This document shows positions 55,167 through 64,000 of a stretch of 64,000 nucleotides of DNA, one piece after another (the stretch's first letter is position 1; every line of letters begins with the position of its first letter). The notes below the pieces were generated by a model, which saw only the letters and a list, made by a program, of their open reading frames with translations, did no database searches and was not told the DNA's origin. This DNA comes from Rhynchopus sp. YZ270_cl-10 (lineage: Eukaryota > Euglenozoa > Diplonemea > Diplonemida > Diplonemidae), in contig OZ037836.1 in assembly GCA_964035575.1 (NCBI GenBank), forward strand, positions 1,302,001-1,366,000. Direction: 5' to 3'. The translations under genes and the position numbers were made by a program.

Positions 55167-56270
55167 GTCTTTGTTGTGGTTTTGTGCTCTGATCTCTGTG
55201 TGTGGTGGTGGGGTGTGGAGGACAACAAGCCTGCAGTCCTTTTCAATGAAGGGTTGAAGGGGAGGGGTTCTTTGAGTGGTCAGCAAAGTGTGAAGAAATA
55301 AAGTGGCTTAGAATGGGTGGGTAGGCAGACACACTTTGCAAGGCTCTCTCACTTTTTGTGCTAAGAATAGCTTTTTCTCCACGCCCGCACAGCACGCCTA
55401 GAGGGAGTGGGGGGAAGCAGAACACTTTTGAAAGATGAACCTGAGCCTCTCGTACTCAGTCACCTTTAGTCACAACCTTGAAGTCCAAAACAAAATAGGG
55501 GAGTCCTGAGGTAAAGGGGGAAAGACGTTTTGAATCATCGACAAAAAAATAAAGAAAGAAAAGCCCGCGTGCACAGCCCTCCCCCTTCCGCCCTTCAACA
55601 AGGTTAGATTCGTTGCCTTCGTTTCAAATAAGAACAGTTTGTCAGGTGAGCCTAAGCCTCTCGTGCTTAGTCACCTTGAGCACAAACGTTGTCGTATGAA
55701 AACAAAGTGTGCACGGACAAGACAAGAAAGGCACCAGCGGGAGGGCAGGGGGGCATGAGCTATAGCTACTTGAATGTCGACAACAATTGCCACCTCCCCA
55801 AAAAAGGGGTTAGATTTGGGTAAAGAAAGAGCAGTTGAAACTAAAATACAGCTCGGTCGTGCTCATGCAAAGGGTGGGTGTGAGTGGTCCGTACCGTAAA
55901 AGAACGGAGGCGGTTCACAACCACTCGGAAAAAGGCTAGATTTGTCTCAAAGAAAGGTTTACAAGATGAACCTAAGCAAAAAAAAGTTATATGCAACATC
56001 GAGCAGTGGGAAACATCCACCGGATGTAAAAATATATTTAAAAGAAGTTAGCGAACTGAGGAAACAGTGAAATGCAACACAGCAACTGCAGCGGAGTTCA
56101 CAGTAATCTCGTGAACTCAAGATGGCTGATGGCACTGCAGGGTTGCATGCATCCAGTTATTCCAGGCAGCCACAGGACTGGAAGATACATGCAACAAAAA
56201 TAAGAAATACTATCACGTTTGATCTGCCAAGGACGCAACTAAAGACCTCATCACTTGCACGGCCTCCAAC
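55167..56270. other. Intergenic, no gene recognised
   Basis: Leader of gene 5 to about 55240, then unassigned sequence. CTGAGCCTCTCGTACTCAGTCACC (55441-55464) and a related stretch at 55650-55675 are direct repeats. Bases 55890-55925 (AACGGAGGCGGTTC) resemble 22160-22195. Confidence 0.4.
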
Positions 56271-57074
56271 ACAATGTGTGGAACGTCTTGCTCAGCACAG
56301 CTCTCCTCTCGCACCAAGTAGTAGTCTGTGCCACGGTGAGCAAGACTGTGCCCCTCTTCTTCTCCGAACCAGAGGACGCAAGCAGACATACTGCCAGAGA
56401 CCCTCCACCTCGGGGAGGTGCTGCCCTGCCACCAACACACCACGTCGTCATTGTGCGTGTCTCTGTCACTTCTGGCTTTGTTCGGGGGATTCGTCTCTGC
56501 TTCGTTTCGGACGTGCTTCAACTACAAGCTTACTCAGCTTCATGTCGTTCCTCACTTCGTTGGACACAACACTGCTGCAGCCGGAAAGGTAAATCCTCGT
56601 CAACGAAGTGCAGTTCGCAGCAAAATACGTAACTCCAAATAACACACGAATAAACGTCACATTGCTGAGTGGAGATAAATCTAGGGTAGTTAAGCTGCTG
56701 CAGTTCTCAAGGAAGCACGCACCAACCTCCGTCACCTTGTGGAGTGGTGATAAATCGATGTTGGTTAAGCTCTTGCAGCTTTCAAGAAAGTTGCCATCAA
56801 TCTGCGTCACATTGCTGAGTGGTGACACATCCAGCGTAGTTAAGCAGCTGCACTTCTCAAGGAAGTTCGAACGAACGTGCGTCACCTTGCTGAGTGGTGA
56901 TAAATCTACGTTGCGTAAGCTCGTGCATCCGGCAAGAAAGCTGTGATCAATCTGCGTCACGTTGCTGAGTGGTGACAAACCCAGGGTCGTTAAGCTGATG
57001 CATTTCTGAAGGAAGCACGCACCAACCTGCGTCACATTGCTCAACCCAGAGAGGTCGACACTTGTCAACGAGAT

Positions 57075-57686
57075 ATTAAACTTGAAAAACGTGATCCACC
57101 CCCGCAAAAAGAAAAACCAGCAAAAGGGAAGGATGGCACCACGGTGTGCCAGAGAGTGGCTTGATCCCATTTGCTGACTTATACCCAACAAAGAAGCGAC
57201 ACCTAAGTGAACAGGGGCCGTATACCACCGCTGGTGGCCTAGGTCAGTATATAAGCCAGTTCAAGGTCCGCACTCTGGCAGCGTCAAAAGAAATAAACAA
57301 CAATAAAACCACCAGTCATTCCAATGGGAGGAACGAATGACTGGCATCTCCTAATTCTCTAAACTGCGGTGAGTGGAACACCCAACTGATGCAAACCACT
57401 GCCGCAGGTTAGCACCTACAAAAAGCAAAGAAAAGCAAAGAAAAGAAAAGCAAAAGCTGTGCATGGTCGTAAAGTAGGTGCAGGGTCGCTTAAATCCCTG
57501 AGGGCACAAAAAGCCCAGCATACACCTCCTCCAGTTGCTTTGGACCCTCCAGTATCATGTGCCCGGGTTTGCAAAAGTGCAATGCAACCATCCCACGCGT
57601 GGCCTTCGTTCACTCAAAAAAGAGATTATATCCGGGGACGCCAGGGCAAAAATGCCGGGGGGCTGCCACCTCACGTTTTTGTCCCC
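57075..57686 (-). mobile_element. Short non-LTR element A (612 bp)
   Basis: Flanked by a 20-bp target duplication. Read on the minus strand it shares landmarks with element B at 57879-58484: a 5' region with CAGCCCCCCGGCATTTTTGC and a closing GTCCCC that can pair with an opening GGGGAC; GCTAACCTGCGGCAGT with CTCACCGCAG; and a 3' end TTTTTCAAGTTTAAT. It has no poly(A) tail, no open frame and no clear Pol III A and B boxes. Long target duplications point to LINE-driven insertion, so it is SINE-like. Confidence 0.6.
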
Positions 57687-57878
57687 TCGACACTTGTCAA
57701 CGAGATGCAGCCTGCCAGGAACCAGTCTCCAATGCGAGTCACAATGGACTCAGCACTGAGATCAAGTCTCGTCAACGAAGTGCATGACAAGAACCAACCC
57801 GGAATGACAGTCGCAACCTCCGCCTGCAGAAGCAAACACGCCACCTCAGGATCCTCCACCTCCTCCAACCTCTCTGGC

Positions 57879-58484
57879 TATAAACGTTTTTAAAAATAGG
57901 ATGGAACACCCCGTTCCGAAGAGGAATGCAGCCACCCCGAAAAAGTGGGGGTGTGTCGCCAGTCTGCGGTGAGAAACTCCTCCCTGAGTCAAAACTGCCG
58001 CTGGTTAGCGCTGGCTAAGGTTCCCTTTTCACCCGGTCACAATCGAGTCTCGCTCCGTCGGCGTTGACTGCACTGCAAAGCCCCTTGGTCCACCGTCGTA
58101 AAAAGACACCACAAAAAGCGTAGGTAGGTGGGGGACCGGCAGGTTACAGACAGAGGCAGTACGGAGCTAAGGTGTCGGCGGTCGCGGGTTGCCGTGGAGG
58201 CCTGCCCCCCGTGGAGGTCTTGGGATCTGGGAGTTTTGTGGAAGTAATCGGCTCAGAGTACCCTGCATTCCATGCACGACTCGAGCTCCTTGTGGTAGGA
58301 TATTGGGGTCCCGGGAAGCACCCTTCGCCCCGAGGTCCCACCACCCCAGACAGTTTGTAGGTCTAAAAGCACAACGTACTTGTCCAGGACCTGGCCGCTC
58401 TTGGGTTCTCTCGAAAAAAAGATACTAATCCCGTACGCCCGTGCACCGCAAAAATGTGCTATGGGGGGCGGTCCGCCGTCGGGT
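57879..58484 (-). mobile_element. Short non-LTR element B (606 bp)
   Basis: Flanked by an 18-bp target duplication. Minus-strand landmarks parallel element A: opening ACCCGACGGCGGACCGCCCC, a hairpin with a TTTTT loop (GCACATTTTTGCGGTGC), GCTAACCAGCGGCAGT with CTCACCGCAG, and the 3' end TTTTTAAAAACGTTTATA. Most of the rest is too diverged to align by eye, so A and B are distant members of one family. The target duplication contains AGAGGT, so splicing at AG/GT could in principle remove the insert exactly. Confidence 0.6.
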
Positions 58485-59042
58485 TCCTCCAACCTCTCTG
58501 GCGTCAGGTCGGTCACACCCAACGCATGAAGCTCTGCAATGGCTTCTTGCTTCTTCGTTTTCGTGAGGATGATTGTGTCACCAGCACTCAGCTGCGTCAT
58601 GTCCGCTCCTTCTCCCATCGCTTCGTCTCCGAAACTCATGCAAAAGCTGTCTTCAGGCAACCCCATTGCAGACGCCACCTTCCGCCGCAAGCCCTCCACT
58701 GTGTCATCTTCACCCACCTTGACTGTGTGCTGATTCGTGTCGAAACCCTTGATGTTCAGGTCCATGTCTTTGTTGTGGTTTTGTGTTCTGATCTCTGTGT
58801 GTGGTGGTGGGGTGTGGAGGACAACAAGCCTGCAGTCCCTTTCGAGAACCTTGCCAAAGAAAAACTGTGCGAAGAAGGGCCCCTCTCCCCGACCCACAAC
58901 CCCCGCACCACTCTGGGTGTAATGTATGTACGTTAGCTTTTCCTCTCATTTTTCTTGTCAGAAATATTAGAAGTCCCCCTTACAGGCACACTTGTAAGTC
59001 TTACAACCATTTTACACGCACCTGAGTGCATCATGTATCCAT

Positions 59043-60410
59043 CAAACACCTGGCTGGCTTACTCACACAACAACAACAACAAAAATGAAAAGAGCTGCAA
59101 CCCGCCACCATCCAGGAGGATGCGGACACGGCAAGCACGTCATGTACTCGGTAAGGCTCAGCAACAACAGTGATGCACATCTGTGCGATCAAGCTGCGTA
59201 AGTTCCCGAGCCAAGCAAGCAGAACGGGAATTCCTTTACAAAGGCAGTCATTTGTGGCGGGAGTAGATGACCTGTCCGAAGATCGACATTGTACAGCTGC
59301 ACAATCAGCAGAACTGAAAACCCCAGAGGGGAAACGTACCACCAACGCCACCACGCCCACGAAGACTGCAGCCCCGAAAGACACGACCGCTCCCGGAGGG
59401 GAAAAGGTGAAGAGAGTAGACGAGCCAGACGTGACCTACTACAGGAAGAGCGAGAGCGCTGAGTGCCCATCATTATCTCTTTCACATCGCGAGCGGGATG
59501 CCGCACCCTCACCTCCTGCCACCTACAACAGACCTTCCACTACACTACACTGTCATATGTGACAGGGAAAGCAGCCTCTCGCCACCCGGGAGTACGAGCG
59601 GGTGTTCCAGATTCCTCTTTCGCCAGATTACATTTACCACAAAGCTGGCTGTTCGCGTAGAAGAGGGACATCGTGCAGGTGAAGGTGGGCCTGCGGGAGA
59701 AGCTCATGGTGGACACGGTGTCCCCGACACCATGGGCAACGCTGTTCAACGTCCCGAAGCACGACGTCACACTGGAGGACTCTGCAATACAAGAAAAGAT
59801 AATCACGTACCGCATCAACCCAGCACATCAGCGATTACTTCCTTCTCCTACTCAGCGCACTCTGAACGCATGAAGGCCGCACTGCAATCTGGCAATGGTG
59901 GGAGGCAGAGGGAGTGGCGGGATGACCAGCATCCAGAGCAACACGCTGCGCCTGGCCGTCACTACGCTAGAGACAGACCTGCAAGGTGGAAACCCCGCAC
60001 CCACCACTGCCGCCACACCGCCACACCCGACACCTCCCCCACGACACAACACCAGCACCACGCCCGCAAACACTCCTCTCCAGCAGATCGGGGAGTACGA
60101 AGAGGCTGGCAGTAACCTCAGCCTCCTCAGCCTCCTCAGCCTCCTCAGCCTCCTCAGCCTCCTCAGCCTCCTCAGCCTCCTCAGCCTCCTCAGCCTCCTC
60201 AGCCTCCTCAGCCTCCTCAGCCTCCTCAGCCTCCTCAGCCTCCTCAGCCTCCTCAGCCTCCTTCACGATCTTCCCCCAGAGGTGAGTGTCCAGGCAGTCT
60301 ATGGTCGAAGCTGACAATCGAGCACATCAAAGGGAACACAACCTGCAAGGAAGACCTCAAGCCCTACCTCCTGCGCAAAGCCCAGAAGCCTGCAACCCTG
60401 CTGCGCTAAT
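59043..60410 (+). other. Possible multi-exon gene, plus strand, unresolved
   Basis: Several stretches read like real protein: about 59220-59440 (FVAGVDDLSEDRHC ... KVKRVDEPDVTYYRK), 59592-59655 (REYERVFQIPLSPDYIYHKA), 59659-59800 (KRDIVQVKVGLREKL ... DSAIQEKIITYR), 59914-59990 (TSIQSNTLRLAVTTLETDLQ), and 60297-60410 (LTIEHIKGNTTCKEDLKPYL, ending at TAA). They are in different frames and I could not join them with consistent splice phases. No domain is recognised. Confidence 0.35.
60115..60262 (+). repeat. 9-base minisatellite (CAGCCTCCT)n
   Basis: About 16 uniform tandem copies, open in all frames (SASSASSAS, SLLSLLSLL, or EEAEEA on the reverse). It lies within the possible gene above. Confidence 0.95.
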
Positions 60411-60539
60411 GAATGGCACTACATCCGACGGAACTTCAATCACAGTTCTGGCAAACGGAGCCGTCATATCCGTTGTGCTTCGACTACTGGCGGCCAAGGC
60501 GTGCTGTAGCTCTGCAATGGGTTTCATGCGTCATGTCGC

Positions 60540-61330
60540 GACTTCAGATCTCACCTCTCCATCCCCTCTCCCTGAACCAGCGCCCTTCACAGACGTTCCC
60601 TCCTCACGAAAGCAAACCCACCTTCCCCTGCCCCTCTCACGCACCGTTACCTGCCCCGTTCTGCACAAGAAACCCGCACAGCCTCCACGCTGTCTCCACC
60701 CACCCCACGCAAGGAAGAACGCCAAAGGTGCTCTCGTGCTGCAACCACAGACAAGCTGAGGTGCCAGACAAATGCACGAAAGCACCCCACCGCCAGACAC
60801 AGCTTCCCCTCCCATCATCACCACAAAACGATCGAGGGAAGCACCACACCCAAACCCCCCCACACTCACAACACTGTGCACCTCCACCTCCCACACCCAA
60901 GGACAGCCCTGCAAAGCCATAGGTAATGCCTGTGAAGAGGCTTCTCCTTGAAGCCCTCCTTCACAAACAAACGCTGTCTTCGCATGCAGGCCCACACCCC
61001 TGCCTCCAGCACAGCCTCACTCACAAGAGTTCCCTCCACACCCCAAGCACCCCAAGCACCCCAAGCACAGCAAAGCGCGTCCTCCCCCCTGAGTCCCCCC
61101 AGTCACATCATCAAGTGAAAGCACGCGAGCAGTGCATCAGCACACTCGCCTCCGTCATCACACCTCACACCTCTTCGTGCAAGCTACCAAGAAGACAGTG
61201 AAAGACCACGTGGTGTTAACGAGTTCAGAGTGATGAATTGCAGAAAAAAAGGGGGGTTGGGCGGGGAGGTACGTTGTAATGAACAAGACATGGGTTTTTG
61301 CGGGGATTCTTTTGCAGCACAGCGTAACAT
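60540..61330 (-). repeat. UBL-LRR cassette, copy 7 (no adjacent gene)
   Basis: Complete cassette with three CACCCCAAG units (61042-61068). It ends at the same point as copy 6 (CACAGCGTAACATAA), with no UBL-LRR gene following. Beyond 61330 the sequence is unique. Confidence 0.8.
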
Positions 61331-62009
61331 AATTGTGTTTGCTAAAAAATTACTATCATTTTATTTCCCAACCCAACAACAATGATAAAGTATACTATCA
61401 ATGTAGTATCACTAGATATGGTTGTACAAAGTACTCGACGAGTAACGAGTACTCGAAAACGAAAAAAAATAGGCCACTCGACACTCAAGTGTAAAGGGTG
61501 TGACGGGTATATAATGTGGTGGAACTGTGGTGGTGGGGGTGGGTTGTGCTATTCAAAAAGTTGTGAAATGCAGGGGGGTTGTTTTCTTGTATTTGAAGTA
61601 TCGAAGATACTCCGCACTGTGCGGCCTTTGAGACTAACGAACCAATGAAGCGCCCTGCCTCGAAAATGTATTTTCATCACAATATTATGCAATCAATACA
61701 TTGATAGTATATGGTGAGGGATCAACAAAAATGGTCCCATCTTTCCTTTTATGGTGTGTGTTTTGCAAAACGTAGAAAAGAAAAGTAAAATGCTTCGTGC
61801 ACAAGTTGAAACTTCAGTAGATTGGTTTCCGACATTAACCCTGTTTCAGTCCTAAGAATCATACAGTTGTATTCAAAAGGGTGGACATCTTCAGTGATTT
61901 CCCTTTAAATGGTGGGTGAATATCGTGAAACCGATGTTCGTGTGAACATTTGGTACCTTCTACTTTAGTTTTTTGCTTCGGGAATACACAAAATACAAAA
62001 AGTTTGGGG
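61331..62009. other. Intergenic with dispersed repeat
   Basis: Bases 61685-61850 are a near-identical copy of 40171-40335. A plus-strand frame at 61382-61648 includes a short Cys-containing stretch (STLKCKGCDGYIMWWNCGGG), but no domain can be assigned. Confidence 0.4.
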
Positions 62010-62230
62010 AATAGTCAGTTATGCCCTACCCTTTTTTTGAAATGGTCAGAGATACCCGAAAATAAGTTCAGATATACCCGAAAACCAGAAATAGGGCATA
62101 ACTGACTATATCTGAACTTATTTTCGGGTATTTGAACTTATTTTCGGGTATATCTGAACTTTTTCCGGGTATCTCTGAACTTATTTGGGGTACCCACTTA
62201 TTTGGGGGTACCCCCTTTGATTTTTTGCCC
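62010..62230. repeat. Foldback and TTATTTTCGGGTA repeats
   Basis: ATAGTCAGTTATGCCCTA (62011-62028) and its complement (62093-62110) form arms. GAACTTATTTTCGGGTAT and its complement recur on both sides to about 62200. Confidence 0.7.
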
Positions 62231-63246
62231 AGTGGGTGAGTGACCCACCATGAGGGAATGCGACAGCAGAGACAGTATTGAAGCAGCATGGTATGATTTT
62301 CACCCCTCTACCCCACACACAGTTACTTTTAGTGGGGGTAAATACCCGCAAACCCGCAAACCCTTATACATGGTCCCTCGCTTCGCTTGGGAACCATTAG
62401 TGCAGCAGGAAACTCTCTGTAGCGTGAAAAAAGGCTACCTTATTTCGCGGAAATACATAGTTATTACCACTTTTTTCATTAACCTCACCCTTCCCGACTA
62501 CTGCGTTTGTACACCATACTTAATCACACCCCACATTTACACTCATCACAGGATCGTGAAATCTGAACTGCATCCGTGATTGCGATGAGCGCCGCTCTCC
62601 GACATTCAACAACTCAAAATACAAGGCTTCACCCAAATCAATCTATTCTAGATTTGTTTGTGGACGAAGACCTGGGGGTGGGAACACTTTGTCAGTCACT
62701 GCTATTGCCATTAACCCAGGGAGCATAGCTAGTGCAAGAAATTCGACTTTGGAAACCTTCCGGAAAGTCTGTCCTCTGCTTACGGAGGACGAGGCACAAG
62801 AAAATATTGCGTTCCCCCAGAAAACCAGTGCACATTTCACACTCCTTGTGGGTGGTCTTGTTGCCTTTTTTGTCAAGTAATTTTGGCCCAGGCATGCTCT
62901 CGAAGCATGACAATTTAGTGTGTATGGGGCAGGGTGTTGTTTTGTTCTGAATTCTCTTTGTTATAACATCTAAGTCAATCGCGGGTGGTGGTTTGTGTAG
63001 CGTGAGGCACTCTTTTTAGCAAACTTCCTGCGGCTGCTAAAGTGTTATTTCTTCGGATTTAACAACGTACAGCGTAACATAGTGGTTTAGCCTGGTCGAC
63101 ACAACCTTTGATAGATATGGGATAACCAACCCCCTTCGACCCCTCGTGGGTTCACTGAACAAGCCCTCGTGGTAGTTAAACGCGATTGACATTTACATTT
63201 CTTAGAGATGAAAGAACAAGATAACACTTCTGTACCCGCGCATCAA
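62231..63246 (+). other. Intergenic with a possible SDR-like fragment
   Basis: Plus strand 62680-62880 reads LSVTAIAINPGSIASARNS ... FTLLVGGLVAFFVK before a stop. The VTAIAINPGSIAS part resembles the NPG motif of short-chain dehydrogenases, but no N-terminal part was found. GGTCCCTCGCTTCGCTTGGG at 62372 contains the GCTTCGC word. Nothing else recognised. Confidence 0.25.
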
Positions 63247-63485
63247 AATTGTGGAAAACTTTGCACCCCAAACACCCTCAACAACGCCCGCCAAAAGGCG
63301 CCCCTTGTTGCTGGGAGTTGGTTCTCATGATACCTGCACAGCGGGCATTCCTCTGAGTCCAACGCATGTTTGGCCTGTCTGCGGCGTTGTACTTCAGGTG
63401 CACGAAGACAGGGTCTGGTGGTAAATTTTGCGTAGTACTGCGACGTAGTGCTGCGTGGGTCTGGAAACCTGGGTACCTGGGTACA
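63247..63485 (-). repeat. Segment shared with 11352-11605
   Basis: Second copy of the segment inside the element at 11023-11736. It ends in CCTGGGTACCTGGGTAC, the same word that expands into a satellite at the right edge. Confidence 0.6.
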
Positions 63486-63864
63486 GGAAATTTGTTGTGG
63501 AAGACATCAACCACCATGCATTGAGGAGGGTAAGACAGTGTTCGCAGTTTCTACCTGATAGCATTACAACATTTAACTTCTCCACGGGGGTCTTGGGCCG
63601 TTCACTCGGTTCTACCTTGACTACCGGAAGATATTCTTGAGGCCTTTTTGGTCTCTAGAATATCCGGTCTTCCCGAACGGAGGCACACTTTGTGTGTTAC
63701 TACGACCTGGCAATTTCCAGCAGTAGGTTAAGTAATCTTTCTTGTAAATTGTTGGAACATTATCTCCTCAGTGCATGAATGCCCCACGTGACTGGACACT
63801 TTTGTGTTTGTCATGTGGAGCTGTGGTTGCTCTTTCACGACTTTTTTCCTGTTCCTGGGTACCT

Positions 63865-64000
63865 GTTCCTGGACCTGGGTACCTGGGTACCTGGGTACCT
63901 GGGTACCTGGGTACCTGGGTACCTGGGTACCTGGGTACCTGGGTACCTGGGTACCTGGGTACCTGGGTACCTGGGTACCTGGGTACCTGGGTACCTGGGT
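63865..64000. repeat. 8-base satellite (CCTGGGTA)n, runs off the edge
   Basis: About 16 copies, uniform and continuing past the window end. Imperfect seed copies (CCTGTTCCTGGGTACC) precede it, and the same word occurs at 63470-63482 and 11588-11602. Confidence 0.95.

Larger units (their letters stand above)
56466..58765 (-). pseudogene. UBL-LRR family gene 6, broken by two insertions
   Basis: The gene is in three pieces: 58503-58765 (UBL domain and start of linker), 57687-57878 (linker and first LRRs) and 56466-57074 (about seven LRRs and the tail ending SPEQSQK). Two unrelated-looking 0.6-kb inserts separate them. Each is bounded by an exact duplication of the gene sequence: 57055-57074 equals 57687-57706 (20 bp) and 57861-57878 equals 58485-58502 (18 bp). 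Outside the inserts the sequence matches the intact copies closely, so the damage is recent. Unless the inserts are spliced out, no full protein can be made. Confidence 0.85.

Noticed and set aside
59592-60410. A joined exon model for the plus-strand gene
   Set aside because: Every combination of visible acceptors and donors that I tried left inconsistent phases or a stop.
63076-63170. Possible tRNA-like segment
   Set aside because: No cloverleaf with a proper anticodon arm and B box could be drawn, and no other tRNA or rRNA was found in the window.

Overview
The window is nuclear DNA of an unidentified single-celled eukaryote. It has spliceosomal GT-AG introns, a LINE with an RNase H domain, a tyrosine-recombinase retrotransposon, Tc1/mariner-like and piggyBac-like pieces, long microsatellites and very many foldback elements. 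There is no operon structure, tRNA, rRNA or CRISPR array. Intergenic DNA dominates, and most open frames in it are by-products of simple repeats. The lineage cannot be fixed from sequence alone. Intron-containing genes argue against a trypanosomatid.

The main gene content is a family of six intronless genes, all on the minus strand (6.5-7.8, 26.4-27.2, 48.7-49.6, 51.3-52.2, 54.3-55.2 and 56.5-58.8 kb). Each joins an N-terminal ubiquitin-like domain to 25-residue leucine-rich repeats of the BspA type and ends in a Lys/Arg-rich tail. The copies differ in repeat number, and three have lost the last basic residues through the same CGA-to-TGA change. The sixth is broken by two 0.6-kb non-LTR insertions with 18- and 20-bp target duplications. 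A duplicated 5' leader and non-coding cassette accompany the family and also occur without a gene. Other host genes are a secreted protein of 1117 residues with a sushi domain, four CUB-like repeats and a WD40 propeller (44.9-48.3 kb), a five-exon RRM-R3H RNA-binding protein (13.0-15.9 kb), and a three-exon gene of unknown function (22.4-23.8 kb).

Mobile DNA by region: 1-2983 is a 5'-truncated LINE sitting in a UBL-LRR leader. 16.1-21.9 kb is a young tyrosine-recombinase retrotransposon embedded in GT microsatellite, with two extra terminal units. 30.9-38.7 kb looks like a piggyBac-type element (TTAA ends, transposase cysteine-rich tail) swollen by nested insertions: a near-perfect 1.2-kb palindrome, a 3.2-kb inverted-repeat element holding a 2-kb pure pentanucleotide satellite, and a small foldback. 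38.7-44.7 kb is a run of inverted-repeat elements.

The most unusual feature is a shared architecture among the foldback elements. Each locus has terminal inverted repeats, and the interior of many is filled with one short word in both orientations; the word differs from locus to locus even when the termini match. Several are centred on GCGAAGC, a DNA sequence known to form an exceptionally stable mini-hairpin. Two large palindromes share the terminus TAGGGGA and lie inside poly(C) or poly(G) runs.
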